64,000 nt of DNA from Thunnus maccoyii (Eukaryota; Chordata; Actinopteri; Scombriformes; Scombridae): contig NC_056546.1 in NCBI RefSeq assembly GCF_910596095.1, forward strand, positions 15,321,925 through 15,385,924. Reading direction: 5' to 3'. Within the stretch, counting starts at the first letter, position 1. Each line of letters begins with the position of its first letter. The notes under the pieces are model-generated. The model worked only from the letters and a program-made list of their open reading frames with translations. It was not told where the DNA came from and ran no database searches. The position numbers were made by a program, and so were the translations under genes. Positions 48,329 through 60,069 of this stretch are shown here, one piece after another.

Positions 48329-49255
48329 ATGTCTTCTTGCAATCTTTCCCTGGACGGCAGCTTTCCTCCATCCCCGGCGGAGGACAACAGGGTTTCGCAG
48401 CGGCTGTCCTGGGGCAGTCTGCTGCACAGGCTGACTGAGCTGAAGGGGATCAGTCAGAGAGTCACAACAGATCATCAGTGCTGCAGGAGTGAAACTGGTG
48501 AGTGCTGCAGGCTTTTGTCATAGGGGGCTCTTTTGTCTTTTGTTTGGGTTGAATCACACAGTATTTTTTTTGCAACTGTAAAAAGAGAGAGCACACAAAG
48601 GGGTACAAAAAAAAGAGGGGGGCAGATGCATTTACTGATGACCCATCTGTTTTTATCATCAGAAAACAGAATAAAAAAAGTTTAGAGTGAATCTTGCACT
48701 GCTACACAAGACTGTAACCTCTATTCCTTTTTTTTTGTAGGATCTGTGTCAGATGAGTTCCTGACAGAGTCAGAGAGCAGTTTCTTTTGTTACCCCTTGG
48801 AGGAGACTCTGGCTACAGAGGTTGTGACCACCATCACACAAAGTCTCAACGATGCATCACACATCCTGGGCTGCTCCAAACTCATCTTACCCGACTGCCT
48901 TCTGCACAATATCAGCCAAGAGCTGCTCCACCTGGCTGTCAGCGAGCCCTGCGGCCTCAGGGGAGCACTCATAGACCTGTGTGTGGACAGGGGGGACCAG
49001 GACTCCCTATGTACTGTAGATCAAATAGCAGTAGATTCAACCCTGGTCCCGACCTTTCATGTGACCCTGGTGCTGAGGTTTGAGTCCAGCGGGCTGTGGC
49101 CAAAGGTTCAGAAGCTCTTCAAGGGAAGCAAGTCCCCGCAGACACCGGCATCATCTCCAAGACACAGACACACTCTGAGGCTGAGTACGAGCTTCAGGGC
49201 TATCAAGAAGAAACTATATTGTTCAGGGGAGCTGCTGATTGAGGAGTGCTGCTGA
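48329..49255 (+). CDS. ddit4: DNA-damage-inducible transcript 4 (REDD1), mTORC1 inhibitor
   Basis: DDIT4 is a short-lived cytosolic protein induced by hypoxia, DNA damage, glucocorticoids and ER stress; it restrains mTORC1 through TSC1/TSC2. Two coding exons, 48329-48497 and 48741-49255, join in phase 1 and give 227 residues (human 232). The N-terminus has the serine-rich stretch DGSFPPSPAEDN and the conserved RLSWGSLLHRLTELKG. The second exon reads YPLEETLATEVV, then CSKLILPDCLLHNISQELLH, the conserved RTP801 core, then LVLRFESSGLWPKVQKLF and the C-terminal SFRAIKKKLYCSGELLIEEC. The first ATG lies directly after a TTTTAG tract that resembles an acceptor, so a 5' UTR intron is possible, but no clear donor was found. 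Poly(A) signals AATAAA follow at 49329 and 49608. Confidence 0.95.
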
Positions 49256-49607
49256 CCAAGCACTCCTGCTACTGATAAGCTGAACTCAATTCATGAAAAG
49301 AGGCTGGTGGGTCAAGTACTGTCTCTGTAATAAAATGTAATTCTACACATGTCAAACAGCACTGACAACATGTTCCTGTCTGTTGCTGTATTACAAGGTT
49401 TCTCTGGAACCGACTTATGTCTCATGGCAGCTATTCACCTGGTTACAGGTGACTGAAAAGTGAAGACTCATGTTTGAACATGAGTTAGTGTCTTACCTGT
49501 GAATGTACAGTCACACCCTTAAGGGAATGAATCATGTATTTGATAGTCAAATATTATCATCTGAAACTTGCGTGTTTTGAATTTTTAACAACTTTTAAAA
49601 AAACCTG

Positions 49608-49613
49608 AATAAA
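49608..49613 (+). terminator. Distal poly(A) signal of ddit4
   Basis: AATAAA about 350 bp after the stop codon; a proximal AATAAA lies at 49329-49334. Two 3' UTR lengths are possible. Confidence 0.5.
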
Positions 49614-49639
49614 TTATTTTCCATTAATTTGATGTGACG

Positions 49640-50700
49640 GTTCTCTTCTAACTCATAAGCAACTTGTCATAAGTGTGTGTGTGTCTGTGTGTGTGGCTGA
49701 ATGTGTTTTTAAAGAGGAAATATACACCAGTCATTCATCAGACAAATTTAATTCAAAGAAACTTTTATACAATTTTAGCATGTTAATTTAATAAATATGG
49801 TTTACTTTTACTTGTGCAATGATTTTCAATACTTATGATCCAACAGGCTACAAGCAAATCCACATAATAACATTATAGTAAATGATATTAACTCCAATAA
49901 ACCCTGCACTGTTAAAAGTAAAATGAATATTTACAATGGTAAGAACTATAAAAATTACACACTTTCCTTGTGAGTGGCTCAGACACCTGTCTATGAGAAG
50001 GCCATGAGGTTTCTCAAAAATGTTTAAGGAAAACAAAAAGATTGGGACAGAGAAAGCTTAATCTTAGCAGCTTTGTTTACCATTCAAATAGACAACTATG
50101 CTCTTACTTTCCACCGTGACGCCCAGCGGACTCTCACCGTTCCAGAAGACGCTAAAAGTAAGAAAATATCAGTCGTCAACTCAAAGCTTCTCACAGTTCT
50201 ACAGGAAGTCAATCTACACCGAGTTGCAGAGAGGTTCCCTGATGAGGTCTGCTGCCCACTGCGCGTAAGGCATGTTTGATTCTCTTGGTTTGCTGCAGAA
50301 AGATGCTCCAATTTGTGTGGGCTCTGACCGATTTCTTCTAATTTGATTCAAGTACAGACGAACCTGAGAAAAACAGAGGGATTTATAATGGTTATGTAGC
50401 AGTACAGAGGATGAAGTTTCATTGGATCCCACCCCAAAAAACTACACACAAAACTTCTACACAAGTCATTCATTATCAGTGTCACTTGAGCAATAGTCAG
50501 TATCAGTGGAACAGCTACAAAAACAAACACATCAACTGACAAGTTTTAGCCAATTAACTACTGTGACTAAAATGCTTAAAACTGTTCAACAATTTTCAAA
50601 TCATATGTTTTTTTTTATTGATTTCCTACCTTCCAGGCAGAACAAAGGTTTTTGTTCATTTCAGAGACTTGACCCTTGCTCAAGATAAGTAATCCATCAC
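49640..50700. other. Gap between ddit4 and dnajb12 3' ends, no gene recognised
   Basis: AT-rich sequence between convergent transcripts. Short open frames are present on both strands, none recognised. Confidence 0.45.
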
Positions 50701-50718
50701 AGTGACCCATCAGTTGCC

Positions 50719-51128
50719 TTTATTTCGTTGGTCAAAGTCCTGTCATCACATGGCAATGCAGTTGTGAGCAGAGCTTGATTTGAAAACTCTTCTTATTGGT
50801 GCTCTCAAGTAGCTTAAGTGCTTGTGGGAAACTCCGACATCTGAGCCAATGCAGCTGACTTTCAAATATCAGGTGTCGGTCACTGCTTGCGAAGGCATTA
50901 CCAAGGAATGATAAGTCTGACAGACGAAAATGAAGCTGACTAAATGCTGGCTGTGATGGGTTAGTATCTGGATTGCAACAGCGGCCTAGAAGGTTGGAAA
51001 TCAATCCAAAAACATTATGTCTTTAAAAATGGTCAGTAATGTAGAGTGTGTGTGATCTTTGCAGTTCATACACTGTATACAGTAGCAATTATGTTGTAAT
51101 GTCACTGTGATGTTTGAGGCAACTTACC
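50719..51128 (-). other. Probable spliced 3' UTR of dnajb12 with poly(A) signal
   Basis: Twenty-one bases after the dnajb12 stop codon the minus strand has a full consensus donor, GTAAGT (51122-51127). A strong acceptor, CCAACCTTCTAG then G, places a terminal noncoding exon start at 50985. AATAAA follows on the minus strand at 50724-50719. The junction would be less than 50 nt from the stop codon, so it should not trigger nonsense-mediated decay. Confidence 0.5.
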
Positions 51129-51148
51129 CATGTGTGTGCAAGTGATTT

Positions 51149-54100
51149 CTAGCCATCCAGTATAACCTGAATCTCAGATAGTCTGGAACAACTGGGAGTC
51201 CCCATTCTCTGCGCCCTTTGGTACAACTCAGAATCCCCAAAGTAACGAGCGCGATACAGTAAGCCTTCCTCTGAAAGCACAAAGACACAGAAAACTGTAA
51301 GTTGGTCTCAATCAACCTTCTCAGAAATTTAGAGTAATATAGTTCAGGTGTTAAATTAATTGTACGCTGTTGCAATGAACTCAAAGAAAGCTGTTATTTA
51401 ATTTTAACAATGAACTAAGAACACGCCAAACTTGTAAAGAAAACCAGCAGAAAATCAGGGGTCATACTGTACAGTTACAGGACTGTAAACTAGAGCTCAA
51501 ATTAATTGTTGATTAATCAATCAATCAACAGAAAAATAATTAAATTAATTAATCATTTAGGTCAGTTTTAAAAGCAAAAAAATCCAGTAGAGTTCACTGG
51601 TTCCAGCATCACAAATGTGAATGTTTGCTTATTTTCTTAAACTTCTATGACAGTAAATTGAATATCTTTGGGTTTTGGACTGGTGGTCGGACAAAATAAG
51701 TAATTTAAATATGTAAACTCTGTGAAATTTTGGTTCATTGTTGATTCATTAATAAAAATGATTGTTAGTTGCAGCCCTGCTGTGGACCTACTCTGCTGCT
51801 TCTCCTTCCAACAGTTGTTTCTGAGATTAGAGATGTAGTCTTCTTCTACACTTCTCTCGACATTCTTCAGGTTATTTCCAGAATATTCTTCATTGAAACG
51901 GTCCCCAACATAGAAAGGCACCTTCAGGTGTGTTGTATGCCTTTTGTGAATATGTCCGGCTGACCTGGTGTGATAGAAAAGACATAAGAACTATCAGTGA
52001 GACCTTTTCAGACGACCTCAGAGAGCTTGGCAAGAGGTGACGCACTTACGGGCGGTAGCTAAGGCTGTAGGGAGGCTGCGTGACCATTATCTGGCTGAGT
52101 GCAGAAACAATGATGAGGATTAAGATGGGCATCAGCTGGACAAACAGAGCCAGACCTCCCTGTCCAGAGAGAAAACACAACACTTGATTACAGTTTCATT
52201 ACAGGACACACACACACACATCAGAAGGTATGGTATCAGATGTTACAAATAGGACTTACATCTCTCTGTTGTTCTCGTCTTTCTTGCCTATTATGATGTG
52301 CAAAGTGCATTCTTCCATTTCTGTAAACATGTACATTACCTTAAAAAAAAGAAAAAGAAAATTAAGATTAAAAAGGGTTTTCAATTCAACCAACCTATTA
52401 CAACATAAGCTGATTTCACCGATTATCACATTTTCAACCAGAGAGAAGGAACAACTTTTACATACAGGAGTTTATGTTTAACATGGTGGACCAAGCAAGC
52501 CATCTGTAGATCTGCGCATATATATATAAATATAAAAGTAATTTGCCTGATCCGGTTTAAGAACCATAGTTGTGGTTTCAGCCTGTTAACTTGACATATA
52601 TGCTACACTGCTGTGCCTACAAGAGAGGAAATTATCTATGGAGAAGCCAACAAAGCAACTGAACAATCATTTTATGCCACTGTTTATCTGATAAAACAGT
52701 TTTCTCGTAGGTTTGTAATATAAATTGAGAATATGTTGATGATTTTAAAAAAAAAATTGCAGCTGGCACAATAAAGTTTGAAAGATGAAAACATGGTAAG
52801 ATTCACGAAGCTGAACAGCCAGTAAGACAGCTCTGTCTCACTGACCCAGTCAATACGCTGAATCAGCCTAACTGATGAAGGACTGAGTTGAGCCAACAGT
52901 GCGAGAGACAGTGCAAAAACTAACAGTGGCAGTTGATGAAACAAAACCCAACGGCTCCTGACAGTCAAATGCTGGCTTGGTATGTCAGGACGCCAGGAGT
53001 TTTCAAAACATGAAGATATAAATACAAAAAAAATAGAACTAATATCAGTTTACTTTCATGCCATATTGGCATAATCTAGCCAATCTAAAAGTGTGTGTCA
53101 TGCATTGGGAAATTGTCAGTTTTGAGGTACACAGTATTTTATGTCATGGCATAAAACATTCAGTACCACCAGCATAGTCCTTTAAGTTAACACTCCAGTT
53201 CTGCAGAACACAGTTAACATATCTGGCTTGCTGTGAGGGTAATTATTGTATGAATATATATAAAGACATGTGTGAACTTCTTAAAGGTTAAGAATACTGA
53301 CAGTGAGTCAGTCATAGAAACCATGTTTGTGCATCTGAGCAGCATGTTCCTGTGTGAAAGAGGAACAAAGTGCATCTTACGCTGAAGCATTTCCTGTCAT
53401 GTCTGTAGGGGTATAACCACGCAACAACTGAAAGAGATAAAGGAGTATTCACACGACTCTTCGGGCTGACTTCTCTGCAGCAGCTTGTATGTTTGTATCG
53501 AGTGTGAGTGAGCCATGCTGTGAGCATTAAAGGGAGTGTGACAATACTGTACTGAGAAGTTGTTTCTTTCCTCATTGAAGTCAAGTTACTGGGGCATTTG
53601 GTAGCATATGAAAACTAAGCACTGCACCATAGTACAACAATTTCTGGCCTCTACTTACTTGATGGGAAGCCTCCACCAAAGAACATGTTGAAGAGGTCCT
53701 CGGGTGAAATGTCTGCTTCAAAATCACGGTGGTGCCTGTGTCTGCTTGGGTGTGATCTCTCTTCTCCGTATTGGTCATACTGCCTTCGTTTCTCAGCGTT
53801 ACTCAGCACAGCATAGGCATTACCAATAGCTGAAAACCACAGACAGACAAACATTTGCACTTAGTGAGGTTTGACTAATGTGTTTTATCTGGTGCGGCAT
53901 TCGGGATTACTTTCAATTTACCTTTAAATGCCTCTGTGGCTCCAGGTGCATGGTTTTTATCGGGGTGAAATTTCAGAGCCAGCTTTCTGTAAGCTTTTTT
54001 AAGATCCTCCTCAGGTGCAGTCTTTTCAACTCCCAGAATTTGGTAGTAATCTTTACAGCTTTTAATCCTGCAATGAAAACAACAACAACAACAACAACAA

Positions 54101-55409
54101 AACACCACAGATGGTTAGCAGATTGTGGAATAAACCACAAACAAAACTAACAATACACCCCCTGAGATATTTAAGGGTAATGACACACAAAAGTAATGAC
54201 ACTTCTGATCAATGAATGAGCAAACTATGATCATTTTAAGATTATTATATTCATTTTGTAGTGTTTCTAAATGCTGTTGGCTCTCCATAAACATTGGACA
54301 ACTGCAGCCACAAAGTGAGCTCAGTTTCACAGAGAACTGTTGGTCAGTGATAAAAACAAAAACAAAGGAGTAGTGTGGATATATTTCTATAAATTTGGTT
54401 TGATTTTGTGCATTTTGCCATTTCCAAATATTCTTACAAAACAACTATGTTGTTTTTTATACTCATTTTAAGTCTCTTTAATAAAATGTATAATAACTAC
54501 ATTCAATGCTGCTTATTATCTGAAATATCTTGTATATCTTGAAAATTTACTTACTCCAGCTGAGTGAAATGATTATCATACACCGATAGAACTGATATTT
54601 TGTTATCTCTCCATGATATCAGGTAGTGAGTAAAACATATAATGTTGCCAACATTAACCAGCTCTACTGTCTCATTGGATATTGTGGTACAAAGCTGGGT
54701 GGTAACATTATTATTAAGACAATATGTATACTGACTTTCTGACAGCTTCCAGCTGATCGGCAGTGTATGGTTTGGCTGAATCTGTGGACCCCTGTGCGGA
54801 CGCATCAGGCTCCTCTGCGGGGCTGCGGTGCCTCATAGTGGGTCCATCTCCGTTCACAGGACCACCATTCTCATCCGGAGGCTTTCCATTCTGCGCTAAC
54901 GACTCCAATAAACCTGTAAAGAAAAAGTGGAGCCACAATAATCAAGGATGCCACTTAGCTTAAGTCAGTATCGCTCTATTAGTAACGTACATTTACGAGC
55001 ATAGTGAGCTAACGGCTAGCACTATAGCTTATAGCTAGGATGTAAATGCTAACTGCGAGTAGGCAAGCACCAATGTAAGCCAAATAGTATCCATATATAT
55101 ATTAGAGAAAATGCGGGTGGTGGGGCTGAAAAAACTACAAATACCAGTGTCAGTTAGCAGCAGCAGCTGGTGTAACGTTAAGACGGTTTATGCTAACGTT
55201 AGCTGATTCGATCTCACAGCCATGGCCCAACATTTCACATATAACCACAGCTAAAACACACGTTTATTCGACGTACTTTTGGCCTGATTTGTTGGAAACA
55301 AACGCTGAGCCTTCTCTAGAAACTTCCTGGCTTTATCCGGTTGGTCGTTGCTGATCGCATTTCGGGCTATTTTAATGCACCGCTCGGCTTCGTCCTTGTT
55401 TGAGTCCAT
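51149..55409 (-). CDS. dnajb12: DnaJ (Hsp40) homolog, subfamily B, member 12
   Basis: Tail-anchored-type ER membrane co-chaperone with its J domain in the cytosol, recruiting Hsc70 for folding and ER-associated degradation of membrane proteins. Eight coding exons in transcript order: 55409-55277, 54913-54736, 54067-53922, 53829-53659, 52339-52260, 52159-52050, 51964-51792 and 51270-51149. They sum to 1113 nt, 370 residues (human 375), with all phases matching. Seen: N-terminal [20 protein letters not shown] domain about 108-173 with the catalytic HPD at 138-140; G/F-type linker [20 protein letters not shown]; one transmembrane segment about 240-257 ([19 protein letters not shown]); the DUF1977 lumenal-side region [15 protein letters not shown] and [16 protein letters not shown]-terminus [23 protein letters not shown]14 is the close paralog; the C-terminus and the ddit4 neighbour favour DNAJB12. 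The start sits 218 bp from the opposing trmt2b start. Confidence 0.95.
51488..51778 (+). mobile_element. MITE of the AGGGCTGCAACTAA family, copy 2
   Basis: The right end reads ATTGTTAGTTGCAGCCCT and the left end carries the complementary ATTAATTGTTGATTAATC region. The middle shares CAGTAAATTGAATATCTTTG with the copy at 40281. It lies in dnajb12 intron 7 and ends 13 nt from the splice donor of the exon at 51792-51964. Confidence 0.75.
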
Positions 55410-55627
55410 CGCGACACAGCGGAAATGTTTACTTGCCCCTGGGCGCGCGGAGATGACGTCAGGGAAGCTATCTGGCCTCGTAAATAACGCGTCATAGCAG
55501 CAGAATTGAACCCCCAGCATGCACTTTTTCACACCCGTCGGAACGTGCGTTTTTAAAGTCACTGGTGTTATAACAGCTAACACCTGCAGCACATTCAACC
55601 ATAATAGCTACTCCTTTGAAAGTCAGA
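55410..55627. promoter_or_regulatory. Bidirectional promoter between dnajb12 and trmt2b
   Basis: Only 218 bp separate the two divergent start codons. The interval has several CpGs (GGGCGCGCGGAG near 55441 and AACGCGTCA near 55488), a TGACGTCA CRE palindrome at 55453-55460 and no TATA box. Both genes are broadly expressed, which fits a shared CpG-type promoter. The activity itself is inferred. Confidence 0.65.
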
Positions 55628-57338
55628 ATGGCTTGGGCAGCTTCACGCAGCAGGTCAGTGATGAGGTTATTTGTTAAGCACAAGATAAGAGGAACCTGTG
55701 TGTTATTTTCATCTAAATATACAGCTGATCAGAGGAGGACACCATCAAAGAAACGGTTGAGAAAAAGTCAGAAGAAGCCTCCCTGGACTGATACTCTGTC
55801 CTGGGAGGAGAGGTTAGCTGATGTGGTGACTCCTCTGTGGAGGCTGAGCTATGAAGAGCAACTTGAGCTCAAGCAAAAACATCAGGAAAGCATACTGTCA
55901 CAGCTTTCTGGTTATCTCTCCGGTGACTGCCTATCACACTCCTCATCTCCTGTCAGAAGTAAACCCAGCTTCCCTGTCCTGCCCGTCCTCCCTTCCCCAG
56001 TTAGAGATAGCTACCGCAACAAGTCCACGTTCTCTGTCAACAGAGGAGTGGATGGAAATCCAAAGACAGTTGGGTTTTATGTGGGCACAGGCAAGGAGGG
56101 AAACATTGTCTGCGTCAACGGAGACCACCTGCTCAACATGCCGGAGAAGCACAAACAGGTAGCCAGATGCTACCAGGACTTTATCCGCCTGTCTTCCCTG
56201 GAGCCCTGCCTACTGTTCCACACCGGGGGTCACTGGAGAGAGGTTACGGTGAGGACAAATGCAGCGGGCTGCACCATGGCTATAGTGTACTTTCATCCAC
56301 AGACGCTCACCCCAGAGGAGGTGGCAGTCCATAAGGCTGAACTGGCGGATTACTTCGTGCGAGGTCCTGGGTCAGTGTGTCAGCTGGACTCTCTGCTCTT
56401 CCAAGAGAGCACCATGACTCGCTGCACTCATGAGGAATCCTCCTACCAGCTGCTGCATGGCCAGCCACACATTTATGAGGAGGTAATTAACATCGCAAGG
56501 GACTTCAAACTACAAACAGCTAACATCCAAACTGTCCAACCCCATAATCTCTTGTTCAGCTGTATCAGACATTTTTTTGTCCTGATACAAATGCAGATGC
56601 AAATTTCTACTCACATAAGAGTGAGCAGCAATCCCAATCAAGCAAGAAAGTCTCTGCATGCTTACATTGTGTTTGTTTTTTTGTTTATTTAGTGCTGTTC
56701 CTGTGTTGTTTTGTCATTCACAGGTGCTGGGCTTTAAGTTCCGCATCTCCGCTGATGCCTTTTTCCAGGTGAACCAGGCAGCTGCTCAGGTACTCTACAG
56801 CACAGTGAGAGACCTGTGTGTCCCAAACTGGGATGAAGGTAGAGGAAGAACAAAAGTGGGAGACACTCTCCTAGATGTGTGCTGTGGGACAGGTGCCATC
56901 GGCATTACTATATCTCCCAGAGTGGACAGAATTGTTGGAATAGAGCTCATAGAACAGGCGGTGGAAGATGCTAAACACAACGCAGCGCTCAATAATGTCC
57001 TGAACTGTGAGTTTATCCCAGGAAAGGCGGAGGCAGTACTCCCTGGCCTTATGTCCCAGTTTAGCTCTGCAGACCTTACAGCTGTGGTAAACCCTGCTCG
57101 AGCTGGCCTCCATCCCCGTGTCATCCGAGCGTTACGAAACCAACCTGCTATCCGCAGGCTGGTCTATGTTTCCTGTAAACCGGATGGAGAGGCCATGAGG
57201 AACTTTAGGGAGCTTTGTTGTGCCCCTGACCCACAGAAGAAACTCACAGGAGGGGCATTTTCTCCGACTCTGGCTGTGCCTGTGGACATGTTCCCGCATA
57301 CTCCACACTGTGAACTGTTGCTACTTTTTGAGAGGTAG
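55628..57338 (+). CDS. trmt2b: Mitochondrial tRNA/rRNA (uracil-5)-methyltransferase TRMT2B
   Basis: TRMT2B transfers methyl from S-adenosylmethionine to C5 of uridine 54 in mitochondrial tRNAs and a uridine in 12S rRNA. Two exons, 55628-56482 and 56724-57338, join in phase 0 to give 489 residues (human 504). The N-terminus is basic and Ser/Arg-rich (MAWAASRSRSVMRLFVKHKI), as for a mitochondrial presequence. Family blocks in order: ERLADVVTPLWRLSYEEQL, YRNKSTFSVNRGVDGNPKTV, ESTMTRC, FRISADAFFQVN, the SAM motif LDVCCGTGAIG (335-345), VVNPARAGLH (406-415, in place of the DPPR motif of cytosolic relatives), the nucleophile Cys436 in YVSCKP, and PHTPHCE with Glu482 as likely general base. The first ATG (55628) has an A at -3 and G at +4. 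The open frame runs on past the GTAATT donor at 56483 but that extension is intron. Confidence 0.94.
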
Positions 57339-57533
57339 CAAATACATTTTTATTCAGAGGTGGGCTTTAACCCTTGAACAACAACTATAGTTGCTTTAGA
57401 AAGCTAACAGGGAGTTGAATAATGAAGCACTGTATGCTGGACGATAACCACCTACAATTATCTTACACATACGATTCACCCACATAGGTGTTACACTTAT
57501 TTGCTTGATTAGACCTGCTTTCAGAACTGTGAT

Positions 57534-57804
57534 AGGGCTGCTACTAATGATTATTTTGATTATAGATTAATCTTTTTAATAATCATTTGGTCTATAAAAT
57601 TTCAGAAAAAAGTGAATAATTCCCAAAGCCCAAGGTGACATCTTCAACTTGCTTGTTGTACCAAAAGTCCAAAACACCAAAGATATTAAATTTACAATAT
57701 AAAACAGAAAAGTAAAATCAAATCCTCACGTTTGAAAAGTTTGAACCAGTGAATGTTTTGCATTTTTTTTTGCATGAATAAAAACCATTTGACTAATCAG
57801 CCCT
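57534..57804 (-). mobile_element. MITE of the AGGGCTGCAACTAA family, copy 3
   Basis: The left end AGGGCTGCTACTAATGATTA pairs with the right end GACTAATCAGCCCT. The body contains CCAAAGCCCAAGGTGACATC, the inverse of copies 1 and 2. It lies about 200 bp after the trmt2b stop codon, so within its likely 3' UTR, and carries AATAAA at 57777-57782. Confidence 0.75.
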
Positions 57805-57809
57805 ACTGT

Positions 57810-59880
57810 TGGGGTGGGCTGCAGAGGGTGGACACAATAACACAAAACACTTGAACAATAAAAGGCGATGTAATAAAAAAGTCCTGCAGTAAATACTACA
57901 TGATTCAAGTCTGAAAACAGACACAAATTGACTAAAGCACAGAAAAACCTCCTGAGATTTGTGTCAGCAGTCTTTTGCCCCACAGTTGCCCATTATAAGC
58001 TTCACAAGGGTAGCATTTGCTGCACATTGGATTTCATTAGATGTTCATACATAATTGTGTCCAACTCCTCCTGTCTTGAACTATTGTTGTTCCCTGTCTA
58101 CCTTGCACCAGCTGTATTTGTGCAGTAGATGGTGTCATTTCAACTCCTCCGGAACCATCCTTCAAGGAAAGTTGCTATGTAACGGCTGTTACACAATTCC
58201 CGCTTAGGTTCATCCCATTCATTCCAGTTCACTAAGGGTCATAACATAATGAGTGTACAGTTTGAGCAGCCAAGTTTAGTTACTGAGAGGTTACCACCGT
58301 TTATGTGAGGTCATATATTGCAACAAGGCGGCCTTGGTTTGAAGATAATATGTTCTCTTATCTCTTGAGTGGAGTAATGGGGTGATGATGCCCATCCACA
58401 TAATCATCTAAGCTGTGCCAGTTTCAGCAGAAAGACTGTGAAATAACCTTTTTTTTTTACCCCCACAACATTGCACTGCCTGGGTGCTCGGGTTCATATC
58501 AATCAGCATATTTTTACTCCTTTCTGCTTCTGTTCTGTCAAACTTTACTGAAGTTTAAGATTTGAAAAAAGACACATTTTCACAACACATCTTTGTATTT
58601 TATTGACTAAACATTGGTCATTTTGAAAATGTAACATTGCATTTCAGTACTACCACATTGGTTTTCTCTGTTTGAGTTGAGTCATCTGCCTATTCTATGT
58701 TTGCTGATTTATAGAATATATTCTACTAGAAAACTGTAACCAACCAAAAGTTAGGATGTTTTGGCCACAGTTTCACCACATCAGACTAGTCTTGTTTTAA
58801 AATTCCTAACTGGAGCCTGCAAAATCACAAAATTGCCGTGTCTGTACTTCTTTGGAAAAGTGACATGTGAGTTGGACTAAAGGGCACAGTCATATGAATG
58901 CAAATGTCTTGATGGCCCCATGACTCAGACAGAGACTGTCGTTGCCGTGTGGCATCATGGTGTCAGATGAGTTGACCTTTGTTTGCAATCTCTTGCAATG
59001 TTTCATCAGATTAAAGTAATATTTAGATCGAGATGTTGATTCGAAAGATCGGGCGATGGATTCCTTATAGGATACCACTTTCTGTTAAAACATTTCCAAC
59101 AGTATCATCTGCCCTTTGAAAAACAAAAGAATCAGTTCTGCAGCTGTGTTGTTTTTCTTGGGTTTAATGTGTCTTAGTTTCCCATGGTTCCAACAAAATG
59201 TAATTTCTTGTGGAGCCAAAGAAAATATAAGTCACATATGTTAATTGATAGGTTTGGGTGTGTTGAACGTGCCCTTACTTGGTCTGGGCTATAAGCCAAT
59301 AGCTGGGATCATCACCTTGGCATACATACACCCCTAACAATAAACCAAACACAGCTTAGTAGGGCTTGATAAATTGTGTAATTATCATATATGCAGCATA
59401 CAAAGAAGCAGCATTCAACCTAAACAAAATTGTCTTCAGGATTTCTCTTCATTAACCTTCAAGAAATGTTTTTATTTTCAGCAAACACCTTAAACAAAAA
59501 GACAAAAAAAGTACAATCTTGCTATGATCATTTTATAATTGTACAACATTTATGGTTGGTTCTTCGGTAAAATGCCTGGCTGAGTTATCTGAATAACTAA
59601 GCTGAGTAAAACTGAGAACAGATTTTTCTCTATACTTGGATGATTTTCAGGTTAGTCAGCCCCAGAATAGTCAGATGATACGGGTGTGTCCTTGTTAACC
59701 CTTGGTGCTATTCTTTTGACTTTTATGTGATAAATATACATTTGACACAACATTTTCTTACTCTTCTGGCTGCCAGACATACAATCATTATCAGAACAAC
59801 AGTATGTCTGATACTTATCTTATTCACAGGAAAAAGTAGAAAAATAAACATCTCTACACAAAAAATGTGTTTTGCTTTCA
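57810..59880. other. Intergenic between trmt2b and scd, no gene recognised
   Basis: Both strands were read; no exon, RNA gene or recognised repeat was found. An AATAAA at about 57856 is a further possible trmt2b poly(A) signal. Confidence 0.45.
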
Positions 59881-59885
59881 TAACG

Positions 59886-60069
59886 TCAGTTGAATGTTCG
59901 AGCTTCACTGTGCATAGTTAGATATGTGCAGAGTTTGACACGAGAAGGGTGTTTTCTCACATTGATTTGCTGAGTGTGAAACGTCTCTCTGTGCTCAACT
60001 TTGAATCAAATTTTGTGACATCACGCAAAAAAGTTTGAGAGCCAATCGTTGCCCAATATGCAACTTACA
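59886..60069 (+). repeat. Dispersed repeat, GAGCTTCACTGTGCA family, copy 2
   Basis: Matches the copy at 42698-42900 in the same orientation. It ends about 175 bp upstream of the first CCAAT box of the scd promoter. Confidence 0.7.

Noticed and set aside
49848-50542. Minus-strand open frames between ddit4 and dnajb12
   Set aside because: No recognisable protein family, and the dnajb12 coding sequence already ends with its normal C-terminus at 51149.
40288-51921. Shared peptide PKPKDIQFT in two minus-strand open frames
   Set aside because: The similarity comes from two copies of the same noncoding MITE and does not reflect a gene family.
56483-56692. Continuation of the trmt2b frame past residue 285
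   Set aside because: It crosses a GT donor and diverges from the family; the next exon at 56724 resumes the conserved protein exactly.
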